Of a stretch of DNA of 64,000 nt, positions 11,725 through 21,680 are shown in pieces. The translations under genes were made by a program, and so were the position numbers. Positions within the stretch are counted from its first letter, which is position 1; each line of letters starts with the position of its first letter. The notes beneath the pieces were generated by a model. It was not told the origin of the DNA, did not search any database, and saw only the letters and a program-made list of their open reading frames with translations. This stretch comes from Hydractinia symbiolongicarpus (taxonomy: Eukaryota; Cnidaria; Hydrozoa; Anthoathecata; Hydractiniidae). Where the stretch lies: positions 7,440,001 through 7,504,000 of the forward strand of contig NC_079887.1 of the NCBI RefSeq assembly GCF_029227915.1, written 5' to 3'.

Positions 11725-14700
11725 ATGCCAACAAAATTTTGTAAAGATTGTTCTCTGAAACTTGGATTTTTTAAAAAGAAAGTAAGTAAAACACTATACA
11801 TTAGAAATACACAATATTCAATCCTCTATGTGAGTGATCGAATAAGGTATAATAGTTAGGAGATAACAGAGACGTTGATCGTTAGGTATATGATTTGTGC
11901 TGTATTACACACAGTAAAATGAACTTTACATGACATGCATTAATACTATAAGCACCAGGCTTAGATGTCATCTTTATAAACCAGAAACCAAGGCAATCAG
12001 TGATTTGAAACTTTTTATATGTTGTAAAGCTTAAAAAGTTAATTAACATTTTTTTTAAATTTTTTAAAAAAGCTTTGTTCTGAAGATAATAACATTTGAA
12101 GATTTTGGAATTTGAAAACACTGTTCTGCATAATGTCATTTTGACCTCAGAAAAATTGTTAATATTGTTTTTGACATGCAAAATGATTATGGGTGTAAAC
12201 TTTACAAAAATCTAACGGTTACATAAACAAAATAGAAAAAAGAACAACAACAATCAAAAATTCAAAATGATACTAGTTCCAGAGCTTTTGTTTTTGTGAT
12301 TAACACTGTTTACCAATTGCATAAAATTTGCAACAAAACTTGGCACGAGTTGAATACCCTTTCTAAATCCCATAAAGGGATATTAACACAATGATGTATT
12401 TGCATGCCGTATAAAAGTTTGCAACCGAGATTGTGACGTCATGAACCAGACACAGTGAGGTCTATGCAAATAACCGAGGTTGCTGTTTTTCAATGTAGTC
12501 CCCGGATAAACAGTTTATAAGTCCTTTATTACCCGGTATAACCTGATAAATGCATTGAAGTAAATCCAAGTCATTCAAGTCACAAAAACATTATCATCAG
12601 ATAAAAAATACAATGCAACATGTTTATGTGACATTAGTAAATGTATATAAAGTAGAAGAAAAATAATTTGATGTAGTTTTTTTTTAAACGCTGCTGGGAA
12701 AGTTAAGTTCTACTGTTTTGGTTGCATTTTTGCAAGTAAAACACAACCACTCTGATTGTGTTTGTTGTAAAATTAACAAACAAGCTATTGTTAAAATTAC
12801 GACCCGAAATCAGCACTGAAAGTTTCTTATTTATCTTGATGCTTTAGCATCTGGTATCTTATAAAAAAACATTAGTATACTTTGTTTTCAGATAAAATTG
12901 ATCCCTTTTATTGTATACTGTATGGATATTGTACAGCGTTTAAATTTCACTAAAGTTTGCTTGCTTTGTTTTACATTGTAGCGGTTTCTTCAGTAAAATA
13001 GTGCCCAGTATAGGATAAAACAGTTCATATTTATCAACTGATCTTTTGTGTATGTTTGTAAAACCAGATTTTTATCCTAAAGATATGCTTGTGACAAGAT
13101 TGTAAAACCAGGTTTTAATAAATAGAGAAACGTCCAATTTGAATTTAAATTTATCAATTTTTCAAATACATTTACCAAAAAAAAAAGAATTTTTTAATCA
13201 GAAAAGTCTTATCAATTGAAATCTAAATTTTGTTTTACAGGTTCAATGTCGATTATGCATGTACCATTTTTGTGACCAATGTTTTTCAAAAGTCAAAGCA
13301 AATGAAGCCGATTTATTGTACAAGTTAAAAAATCTCAGTAACCCAGCCTGCTTACAGTGTATAGTGCTTGGACACGATGTCATAAAGCGAGAAGAACTCT
13401 TCCTACTTGCAAGTAAACATCTGACAGAATTCCTTAACATGAAGAACATTTCAGTCAACAACTGCACTGAGAAATACCATTTAGTTGATTTGATTATGGA
13501 ATTTGCTGAAACGAATGGATATAAAAGTGGACATGATATTGAAAACGAAATAATGCGTAAACAACATATTGAGGAGTTGCGACAAGCAGAATTTGCAAGA
13601 CAACTTGAAGACCAACAACGTCAACGCGAAAATGCACAGACCTTGGACAATGATCTGCAATTAAGTGATGACACTGTTGATTCACCAACAGCTAATGTTT
13701 CTTCTGTACATGAAGACAATAACTTTAATTTAGAGAGCCGTATGTATCAAAATGAACAATTCTTTAATTCCAATTTTGCCTCTGAATCTCAATCAAATAG
13801 CGTTGAAGCTCAAGGTGAGGCAACTTCAGAGAACGTAAATACTGATAGGCAGGAAAATATTGACGCACCAATTGATCTGAATAATTCATGTGAAGAGGTA
13901 TATATGTATTTTTCTTTAAGTAGGAATTTCTGCAGGACAAACTTTGCAGGTTTGGTAAATATGACCTGTTTTAACGAAAACATTCATTTTTGAGATTTGA
14001 AATTGTTTGCTTTAACATTTTCAGTGCTCAGTGGTGATATTTTTAGTAGGTGACAACAAATGGGTCAGTGGAAATCAGGGCTGGACAAAATAGTGCCATT
14101 TTCAATTATTATTATTGATTGACAGATGACTAAGAAAGCGCGTAATGGTCAGAAAGGTGATTTCAAAATTTCAGCAGATATGAAAATATCAACAAAACAA
14201 AAAGAGAAGAAACTTTGAGTTAGTGGCAAAAAATAGGCATAACAAATAATTAGAGCTGCTAACAATTTTGACTGGCAAATTTTAGTTTAATAAGTTATAG
14301 GCTTCTCCAACTTTTAGTATATGGTTGCCTTCTGCATAATTCAAATGAACCTAAATTTAGCATTGTTTTCTAACGGGAAAGTATTGTGCTTAGCACCACA
14401 GGTAAGATTCTTAAAAAAATATGTTCATGTAGTGTATAAAAATATCTAAAGCAGTAAAAGATATTTAAGAATTCGAAGAAATACACTTCCTAGTCTTTCT
14501 TTGCAATTTTCTTTTGCTACTTATTTTTTCCTCTTATACTTCCAATGACTGTCATTTTTATAAAACTAGTCGATGACTTTTTAATTATCCCAGATGCTAT
14601 CCACCTAGATCAATTTTTTAGACATCTTGAGGAGGAGGTAATATTCTTAATTACTTTGGAAGAAAGAAATTAGGTCTGTTCTTATATTGATTTCAACAAT

Positions 14701-15788
14701 AATATTTAATAATGAATTGCCTTGGTGTTATATAATCTAAGTAGTTCTTTTTCTGTACATCAAGGCTAACGGTAGTATTCCCTCAGATCCCACCTTCCTT
14801 TACCCACCACTATTCTGCCCCGAAACGATTTTCACAAATGCGGGCCTGTATTGTTTTTTTTATCTCTTCCCTACAAAGAATGCTGTTTGATAGCAGTTCG
14901 TACAGTGACTGAAAATTGTATGATTTTCTCTGCAATTCTTCTTTGTAGCCGGCTTCTTCACAACAAGATTTGGAATTTAATAACGAACCTCCCTTACATC
15001 AGCAGTCTTCACACGCAGACTCGCAACCAAGCCAGCAGTCAACTTCTAGTAACCAAATACCGTCTACATCTAACCAAAATAATTCTAGTCAGACAAGCGA
15101 TTCTGATCAACGGTTAAGTCAAAGCAATGGTTTATGGAAATCAATCGAGGACGTGACGAACGAGAAAGAAATCAAGTCCTTGTCTATTTTGCAACTGAAA
15201 CAAATCTTAACCGCCAATTTTATGAATTATCGTGGCTGCCTCGAAAAAGAAGAGTTGGTTGATAAAGTCAAAATGTTATACGCATCCACCAAAAAAGTTG
15301 CCCTAGGTATGTTTAATTTTGGACTTTACATTTTTTTTTAATCTTGACGGCGGATCACGGAGAAAACAGTCTCACAGCCACAACTTTTAGGACTAGGTTA
15401 AAGAAAATAGATCCGTATGTTTCTAAAAGAGGATGGATTGGCTACTCAGCGGGAACGAACGTAAACCATCTAGGTCTTTTCATTAGCCATCAATTGCAAT
15501 TATTTGGCAAAGCAGGGTTTTTAAACGGGTGGTGGGGGATAAACTTGCCTGTTTCACTTTACCATTATATGGCGCTACTGAACTATACTCTTTTTTGCAG
15601 GTGAAAATTCCACGACGAGTGGTCAATACGAGATAGACTTGTGTAAAATATGCATGGACCATGTAATCGACTGCGTTCTTCTGGACTGTGGTCACTTAGT
15701 CGCCTGTACAAAGTGCGGCAAACAATTGTCACAGTGTCCTATATGTAAGGCGTTTGTAGTACGCGTCGTTCACGTCTTTAGGGTGTGA
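11725..15788 (+). CDS. RNF34: RNF34/RFFL-type E3 ubiquitin ligase (FYVE-like, SAP-like, RING)
   Basis: Four coding exons: 11725-11781, 13241-13897, 14949-15306 and 15601-15788. All junctions are GT-AG and the frames join to 419 residues (human RNF34 and RFFL are about 370). The N-terminus is the FYVE-like zinc finger ([20 protein letters not shown] then FCDQC, residues 6-33). A SAP-like helical segment follows; a second, [20 protein letters not shown], lies in exon 3. The C-terminus is a C3HC4 RING (residues 372-412: [20 protein letters not shown] then [14 protein letters not shown]) ending VVRVVHVF, the ending shared by the RNF34/RFFL family. Family members ubiquitinate targets such as caspases and p53-pathway proteins at endosomal membranes or in the cytosol. 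The middle of exon 2 is Gln- and Asn-rich, a longer linker than in vertebrates. An acceptor at 11708 implies a 5' UTR exon upstream. The symbol marks the family; one versus two vertebrate paralogues cannot be settled here. Confidence 0.92.
11782..13240 (+). other. Intron 1 of the RING gene (coding)
   Basis: Starts GTAAGT and ends TTTTACAG. AT-rich with no recognised element. The minus-strand frame at 11882-12181 inside it shows no family features and is not called. Confidence 0.8.
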
Positions 15789-16266
15789 AAGAAGAATCTA
15801 GAAAATCTTATTTTATTTAAAGAATATATGTATTATATAGTTTTGTAAAGCCATACGCATTTAAGTATTTTGTAAGTAGCATTTTTCTTTTGTGTTTCTT
15901 TCGTTTCTTTGATATTACCGTATTCCGTCTGTCTGTTTTTGCGCGAGATTATTTTAACTTTTTCTTCCACGATCTTTATAGTGTTAAATAATGCAAACAT
16001 TTTTGAGATCTTTAGATGAAGTTAATAAAGCACACTAGATTAACGCGGATTCGCGTTATTAAATGGCCCTTATTAAAGTGTAACTTAAATATACAAGGCG
16101 TTAAAACAGTTTCTAGTTCTAGTTCAAAACTTGCAATTAAATTTTAAATATATATTTGTAGCAATTGCTATATAGATCTCACACACACTATGTTCTCCTC
16201 GTTTGATTGACACAAAACACTTTAGTATCGTCCTGCTACGGTTTACTCACCAATTGAAATTAAGCA

Positions 16267-16291
16267 GGGGGGGGAGGGGGGGGGGGGGGGG
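16267..16291. repeat. Poly-G tract
   Basis: A run of 8 G, one A, then about 16 G in the 3' region of the RING gene. It could form a G-quadruplex if transcribed. Length is prone to sequencing error. Confidence 0.8.
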
Positions 16292-16742
16292 CTGTTAGTG
16301 GTGTGACTGTTTTGAAAAATTTCGTAGTCGTTAATTTTGTGCCTTGTTAAGTTTGTTTGATTAAGGTAGATTGCGAAATTTAGGGAGCACATATGGAATA
16401 GTTTTTCTTTTTTTTTGTTGTTTTGTCGTTGCAATATAGATTCTAGCCGGCTACGAATTTGTCTGTGTGTGTGTGTTTTTCAGTTCTTACTGTTATTTAT
16501 TTTCGTGTTTTGTTGTGTATATTTATATAGGCTGCTACACAATTTGTTCTTAATACTAAAATCACTGTCTCCATAAAAAAAAACTAATTAGATATCATCT
16601 TTGTAGAAGCATGTGTAAAGATTGATAAATTCTTGTATTGTTTATTTTTGTGCACATAGGCTTCTGTTATATTATCTTGCAATTGTGTATATTCGTTTAG
16701 AAAAGGGAGATTTTTTTATTTTGTTGTAGCTAAATCTTACTC

Positions 16743-16748
16743 AATAAA
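16743..16748 (+). terminator. Candidate poly(A) signal AATAAA of the RING gene
   Basis: AATAAA about 960 bp after the stop codon, followed within 30 bp by a T-rich stretch (AGTTTTTTTAGG). Another AATAAA at 16023 would give a shorter 3' UTR. Which is used cannot be told from sequence. Confidence 0.4.
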
Positions 16749-17692
16749 AATATTTTACGGATTTTTAAGATCAGTTTTTTTAGGCTGTGTGACATCTGTT
16801 CTAAATTTTCTCTGCGCAGCGACTGCTGTGGTGTCCAAATTTGGTAGCCTGGATTATCTGTTTCAGCGCAAAAAATGCCTTAGTTATAGCATTCGAAACT
16901 ATGTCTTGGACCATATCCAATATTGTGCATTTCACCAAAGCGACGCTTTTTCTGGTCAAAATTTTCGCTGATTTTTTACTGTATCTTCTAGATACAGAAA
17001 CAAAAGTTTTGCGAAGGGATTGGTATTTCCCTGAACTATTAGAACACGTATATCAGCCTCATTAAATTGTTGCAAATAAATTGGAGAGTTTATGCAAAAT
17101 AATTTCCTTTTGTGTCGCTTTTTGTTGAACGCTGTACCGAAAAAATGCAAGAACACGTACTTTCGTCCTCCTTCTCAGAGTTTTCTCTTGATGTTAGAAC
17201 CATTATTGGTTGGCAGCTTTTAACTTTATATTACCGTTAGCTTGATTTTTGTGTGAGGCGTTAATTCCAAAACAAACGGCAAGGAAATGCTTTTGTGATA
17301 ATAGAAAAAAGGTGAAAAATTGGTCAAATTAACGAATGTTCGAGTTACCGGAAGCTAACTGTCTCTCATCTTGGAATTAATTCAAGACATTTGCCTTCAA
17401 TGAAAGTGCTACAATCTCTTGTTTGTTCAGATAGCGATGCGCGGTACAATTTTTTTCAGGTGTCTTACTTTTGGTTAAATAATGTCCAACCTATAAACTT
17501 TAAGTTTTTCTTAAATTTTGAGATACTGCCTTCTTTGAAGATGCTATAAACAAAAGTCAAACTCATTTACACAATGTGCAAATTAAGAGTTAATTTTTGG
17601 CGAATCATTTCACGCTATCAAAAAGCAACGATGACAAAGTGCCAGTACCAAGGCTGTCAAGAAAGAGTTGCCGTACCGGCAACTAAGATAAA

Positions 17693-18030
17693 TACAAGCC
17701 TACCAACTGGTTGCCTAGTCTTGTAGTAGAGCGTTCGCTTCCAGTGTGGGAGGTCTTGGGTTCAAACTCCGGCTGAATCATGCTAGAGACTATCAAAGTG
17801 TGAACCTCTCATTTCTGCTTAGCGTTCAGTGCGAGGATAGGATTGATATCTTAAGCGGTTGTCTAGTTAAGCAATTGCTGTGCTTGCACGACGTTTGTAG
17901 CTTTATTGGGTGTTTTAAGTATACTGAGACCCCCTATGCAGGTATTTTAATTTCCATTCTTACTAACAATACCATTAGAAACTGAGGCTATGCTGGGTAA
18001 ATAACTGTGGATACTAAATAATAATGATAA
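17693..18030 (+). mobile_element. tRNA-derived SINE
   Basis: The head has an A-box-like TAGTAGAGCGTTCGCTTCC (about 17725) and a B-box-like GGTTCAAACTCC (17758), the usual spacing for a tRNA-type Pol III promoter. A non-tRNA body follows (CATGCTAGAGACTATCAAAG, then CTTAGCGTTCAGTGCGAGG), a layout known from invertebrate tRNA SINEs. It ends with TAAATAATAATGATAATG, a simple-repeat tail. No coding. Confidence 0.75.
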
Positions 18031-18249
18031 TGCTATATCTGACATAAACAAAGTATATACAGGCTTTATGGCATATTTTTCTTCAAAGCAATTTAGCGAC
18101 GAAATAGGCAGCTACTTAAAAAATCTCAGTTTGAAAGGTCTTGATCCACCTTTTCTGCTAAACATCTCTTTCTCACGTAGGATGTTTATTACACATGTGT
18201 CGCGACCTTAGGAGATTAGGAAACAAGCACTGCGGTATGTACACTGTTC

Positions 18250-18800
18250 TGATCCAACTACGGACACCGCCTAACCTTGGACGCGGAACTGGCCTGTCAT
18301 AAGACAGGACGGTCTGTCAAAAAACCAGTTAGTGCATTTTTAGCTGGGATGGCCCATCTAATGAAGGGGCCGGCCCAACTTTGGACAAGTGCATTTAAAT
18401 TTGTCTTAAGTTGGTACATGCCCAACTATTGACAAAGGAATCTCCTGCTTTTAAGAACCGTGTCATCGGATTAGACAAACTCAACTGTACACAAAGAACT
18501 CTTGCAATTTTAAAAAAATTGTCATAACATGGGACAGCTATTGACAAACAAATCCCATGCTTTTATAAGACTGGCATAAAATTGGACAGGACTAACTATT
18601 GACAAAGGACATTCGTGCATTCAAAAATCGTACTAAAAAAGGGACAGGCCTAACTATTGACACTTTTTAGAGACAGCCACAACATGGGTCAGTTTGAAGA
18701 CTCCAAGAATAAAGTTAAACCGTGTAACATGGGCAACGCACTATTTCGAATTTAAAAACATTTGAAGACAGGCCTGAACAAACTGTGGACAAATGCAGTG
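18250..18800. repeat. Degenerate 59-bp minisatellite
   Basis: About nine diverged copies of a unit whose best-kept part is GGCCTAACTATTGACAAAGG. Matching positions fall at about 18371, 18419, 18478, 18533, 18592 and 18651, a period of 55-59 bp. The array ends some 75 bp before the Helitron-like 5' terminus at 18876. Confidence 0.7.
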
Positions 18801-19323
18801 TCTATAGAAGAGGACCAAAGAAAACACAAAAATGTATGGAGGAGAATAAATCATGATTTCTCTAAACATAATCTATCTATATAATAATACGCCAGTTCCG
18901 TGTGTCTGTAACAGGCAAAGTGGATATGTTCATTTTCCTTTGATCTTACCGAAATTCTCTTTGAAGTCACCGAAAAAATTATGTCTTCTTTGTCGTGAAA
19001 AGCTGCGAGTTTTATGTGGTTTGTTAAATGAAGTTCTAGCACAAAGTAACGGAAATTGTGTTTGCAAAAAAGATGGCTGTTCTTTTTAAGCAATTTCTAC
19101 TCTTTCCTTCAAAATAAATCTTTACAAAAGCATTTAAAAAGAGGCATGGTATATAAATGAAGTATATAAAGGTTTCTGTAAGGTTTGTTTATGTTTTTTA
19201 AAGTTTTGATGATATTATTGATGCGAGACATGTTTGTTAGCTAGCATCAACCACACCAACAACAACTAGCTAGGTTAGGAATTTATAAATATGTAGCCAT
19301 GTCCTTTATTCTCGGATCCGGGC

Positions 19324-19367
19324 TGACGTCACACCGCTGAAGATTGGCCAAACTTCGCGCATGCGCG
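19324..19367. promoter_or_regulatory. CRE-like and NRF1-like palindromes in left TIR
   Basis: TGACGTCA (19324-19331) and CGCGCATGCGCG (19356-19367) lie about 100 bp before the SWIM gene ATG. The second matches the NRF-1 consensus YGCGCAYGCGCR. The right TIR has TGCGCATGCGCA (25142-25153) before the THAP gene, so each gene appears to be driven from its own terminal repeat. Confidence 0.5.
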
Positions 19368-19454
19368 AGTAACTGCAGTGAAAACAAACGTTTTGCGCTA
19401 GCTGTGGAAAGCTTTTTTCACTGCAGTTTACTGTGAGAGAAGGTCTATGACACA

Positions 19455-20279
19455 ATGAGTTACAACATTGAAGAAATAAGTGTCGAAGCGAAAACAAGAT
19501 ATTTTAATAAGCTAAAAATTGTTAATTTGGATACTTGTCCATACCAATTGCCAGCAGATGCTTGGATCAACGATCCTTCGAAGTGGCCAAACTTGGAGTA
19601 CCCTGAGGTTTATGATTACTTGGTAAACACCCCTGGCGTTTTTACAAGAGAAGCTATAAAGAGTCGAAAAAGTTTGGAAGCCCACAATCAATTTGTTAGT
19701 GGATGGGTTAGAACTGTGTTTTTCTTTAAGAAAGACAAAACATGGCCATATATTTTACTGAAGGCAGAAGTTATGCCTTCTCAAAGAGTAAATGAGGATC
19801 CTCACATACCCTGGATCATTGTGGACATAAAAAATGTTAATGTTCTTTCTGCCCACTGCACATGTATGGCTGGGCTTGGTGAGTCATGTAGTCACATAGG
19901 GGCTTTGTTATTTAAAATCGAGGCTGCTGTTCGTGCTGGATTCACTAAGAAAGCATGTACTGAAGAAGCATGTAAGTGGAATGTCGATTTTGTCAAAAAA
20001 GTTGCACTGAAGAAGATTTCTGACATTAAATTTTATTCAGAGAAGGCTGTTGAGAACTTTAAGAAAAACAATCGTAGCAGTAATAAATTTCCTGGTAGTA
20101 ATGTTCCACCAACTGATGAAGAAAAGGCAAGGTTTTTATCAAAACTGTCTAAATTGGACAAAAAATCCATTGTTTTGCATACATTAAATGTTAAATTGAA
20201 AAGAGTCCCAAAAGGTTCATGGTATTGTCCCTTGTGTCGAAAGGCCAGAAAACAAAAGGTATCTCAACACAGTCAGTGA
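19455..20279 (+). pseudogene. SWIM zinc-finger protein of the ISL2EU-like element, YqaJ domain deleted
   Basis: A 274-residue open frame starting at the ATG 88 bp after the NRF1-like site. Residues 120-160 are a SWIM finger: IVDIKNVNVLSAHCTCMAGL, then ESCSHIGALLFKIE (C135, C137, C145, H147). Residues 217-240 (PPTDEEKARFLSKLSKLDKK) resemble the linker before YqaJ nuclease domains in cnidarian SWIM-YqaJ proteins. Instead of the nuclease, the frame passes straight to VPKGSWYCPLCRK (residues 251-263), which looks like the last zinc ligands of a PHD finger. An in-frame internal deletion therefore removed the nuclease and most of the PHD. The stop codon lies inside the palindrome that starts at 20272. 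Zn/DNA binding may remain; nuclease activity cannot. Confidence 0.7.
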
Positions 20280-20322
20280 CATGACTTTAAACGTCAAACC
20301 GGCTATTTTTATAGCCACATCT

Positions 20323-20397
20323 GTCTTGATCGTCCAGTGGTAGGACACCTCACTGTTTTAAGCAGTAGGAAACCCAGGTTCGATTCCTGGTCAAGAC
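20323..20397 (+). tRNA. tRNA-like sequence, left arm
   Basis: A 75-nt cloverleaf can be drawn: acceptor stem GTCTTGA/TCAAGAC (7 of 7 pairs), D stem GTCC/GGAC (4 of 4) with loop AGTGGTA, and T arm CCAGG-TTCGATT-CCTGG (5 of 5, B box GGTTCGATTCC). The middle arm is non-standard: CCT, a bulged C, ACTG, a 7-nt loop TTTTAAG, CAGT, AGG. If that loop is the anticodon loop the anticodon is UUA, which would read the UAA stop codon. Five T residues follow at once (20398-20402), a Pol III terminator. There is no CCA. It is either a real but unusual tRNA gene copy or a tRNA-derived repeat head. Confidence 0.55.
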
Positions 20398-20460
20398 TTT
20401 TTCAATTGTATTGCTTATGATAAAAAATTTTTTACAGTTCCCAATATTGCAATTATAAAG

Positions 20461-20535
20461 GTCTTGACCAGGAATCGAACCTGGGTTTCCTACTGTTTAA
20501 AACAGTGAGGTGTCCTACCACTGGACGATCAAGAC
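20461..20535 (-). tRNA. tRNA-like sequence, right arm
   Basis: The reverse copy of the left-arm tRNA-like sequence, identical except for the last loop base (TTTTAAA instead of TTTTAAG). Stems and the proposed UUA anticodon are unchanged. Downstream on its strand only three T residues occur, so it lacks the terminator of the left copy. The two are convergent. Confidence 0.5.
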
Positions 20536-21120
20536 AGATGTGGCTATAAAAATAGCCGGTTTGACGTTTAAAGTCATGTCACTGACTTTTTGGTTCACTG
20601 TACACTATACCATCACCAAGATTCACAAGTGCAGCACAAACTGATCTTTGAAAGGCATCTTCGATCGAAATTTTTTTGGCAACGAATCTTTCACCATGTC
20701 AAAAACAGTGTCAAATTGATCTTTGTTTATTCCAGTGTAATATTTAAATTTTGCTGGCTTTTTTTTCAGATGTTCATAGCATATGAATTTACTCTCAAGA
20801 TCATTAACTGTAATTTTTGCTTTTTGAAGAGCTTCTGTCAGATTTGTTATTTCAATTAAATGTTTATTATCCAAAATTGAGCTTGTGGTCTGGGTACTTG
20901 CATTTAAGGTTGTTGGTCTTGATATAGTTACTGGTGTTAAATGTTGTGCAGGCGCGGATTTAGACTAGGTCAACCCTGTCACGCGACCTAGTAAAAAAAT
21001 GCCGAGGATTGAAATCGAATTCTGTCGAATTTACCCAGAATCTGAAGATCGAAATATTTCTCCTTGTTTTCTCATAACGCGAATTGGATCAACCTATGTT
21101 GACCTGACCTGTGTTAGCCA

Positions 21121-21612
21121 GTCTTGGCTCTAGGTTATCCCGCGAGGCTTTTACCGTCGACTAGAATCAAACCTATGTGGGCCCGACCTATTTTGAGTCA
21201 GAAATTTTGAAGTCAGCCCAGTCTTGGCTCTAGGTTATCCCGCGAGGCTTTTACCGTCGACAAGAATCAAACCTATGTTGGCCTGACCTATTTTTAGTCA
21301 GAAATTTTGAAGCCAGCCAGTCTTGGCTCTAGGTTATCCCGTGAGGCTTTCACCATACACTAGAGTCAACCTATCTTGGCCTGACCTATTTTTAGTCAGA
21401 AATTTTGAAGCCAGCCAGTCTTGGCTCTAGGTTATCCCGTGAGGCTTTCACCATACACTAGAGTCAACCTATCTTGGCCTGACCTATTTTTAGTCAGAAA
21501 TTTTGAAGCCAGCCAGTCTTGGCTCTAGGTTATCCCGTGAGGCTTTCACCGTTGACTAGAATCAACCTATGTGGGCCTGACCTATTTTTAGTCAGAAAGT
21601 TTTAAACAAACC
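21121..21612. repeat. Five 98-100-bp subterminal tandem repeats in the hAT element
   Basis: Units begin GTCTTGGCTCTAGGTTATCC at 21121, 21221, 21320, 21418 and 21516. The array ends just before the TATA box of the transposase gene. The middle copies are nearly identical, so they were homogenised or amplified recently. Likely role, by analogy with other hATs, is transposase binding. Confidence 0.9.
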
Positions 21613-21635
21613 TGTCAAAATTTGTAGCATGTTGG

Positions 21636-21643
21636 TATAAATA
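21636..21643 (+). promoter_or_regulatory. TATA box of the hAT gene
   Basis: TATAAATA at 21636. A start site about 30 bp downstream (near 21666) would exclude the ATG at 21654 and favour the ATG at 21681 as the translation start. Confidence 0.6.
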
Positions 21644-21680
21644 TAAGTAAGGCATGCGGAAGATTCTTTCCGTTCTCAAC

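Larger units (their letters stand above)
15789..17690. other. 3' UTR and downstream region of the RING gene
   Basis: No gene. It holds the candidate poly(A) signal at 16743 and a G-rich run at 16267-16291. The frames near 16789-17065 lack family features. Confidence 0.5.
20272..20586. repeat. Foldback palindrome, 126-bp arms, carrying two tRNA-like sequences
   Basis: Left arm 20272-20397 and right arm 20461-20586 are reverse complements with one mismatch (in the tRNA-like anticodon arm), separated by 63 bp. Outer ends read GTCAGTGACATGACTTTAAA. It occupies the place where the YqaJ and DDE domains of the host transposon should meet, and forms the shared 3' region of the convergent SWIM and THAP genes. 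No target duplication is evident at its borders. Confidence 0.95.

Noticed and set aside
14593-14637. Possible extra exon of the RING gene between TTATCCCAG and GTAATA
   Set aside because: One frame reads cleanly ([14 protein letters not shown]), but the neighbouring exons join in phase 0 without it and its length is not a multiple of three. It would break the frame.
18851-19093. Cys-rich plus-strand ORF (CLLCREK...CVCKKDGC)
   Set aside because: Lies across a Helitron 5' end; the homologous copy at 63060-63278 lacks most of the Cys codons, so it is not conserved as protein.
20590-20859. 89-codon plus-strand ORF
   Set aside because: Shadow of the minus-strand THAP transposase frame.
21121-21612. 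CRISPR-like array
   Set aside because: The repeats are contiguous 98-bp units without spacers, in an animal transposon.
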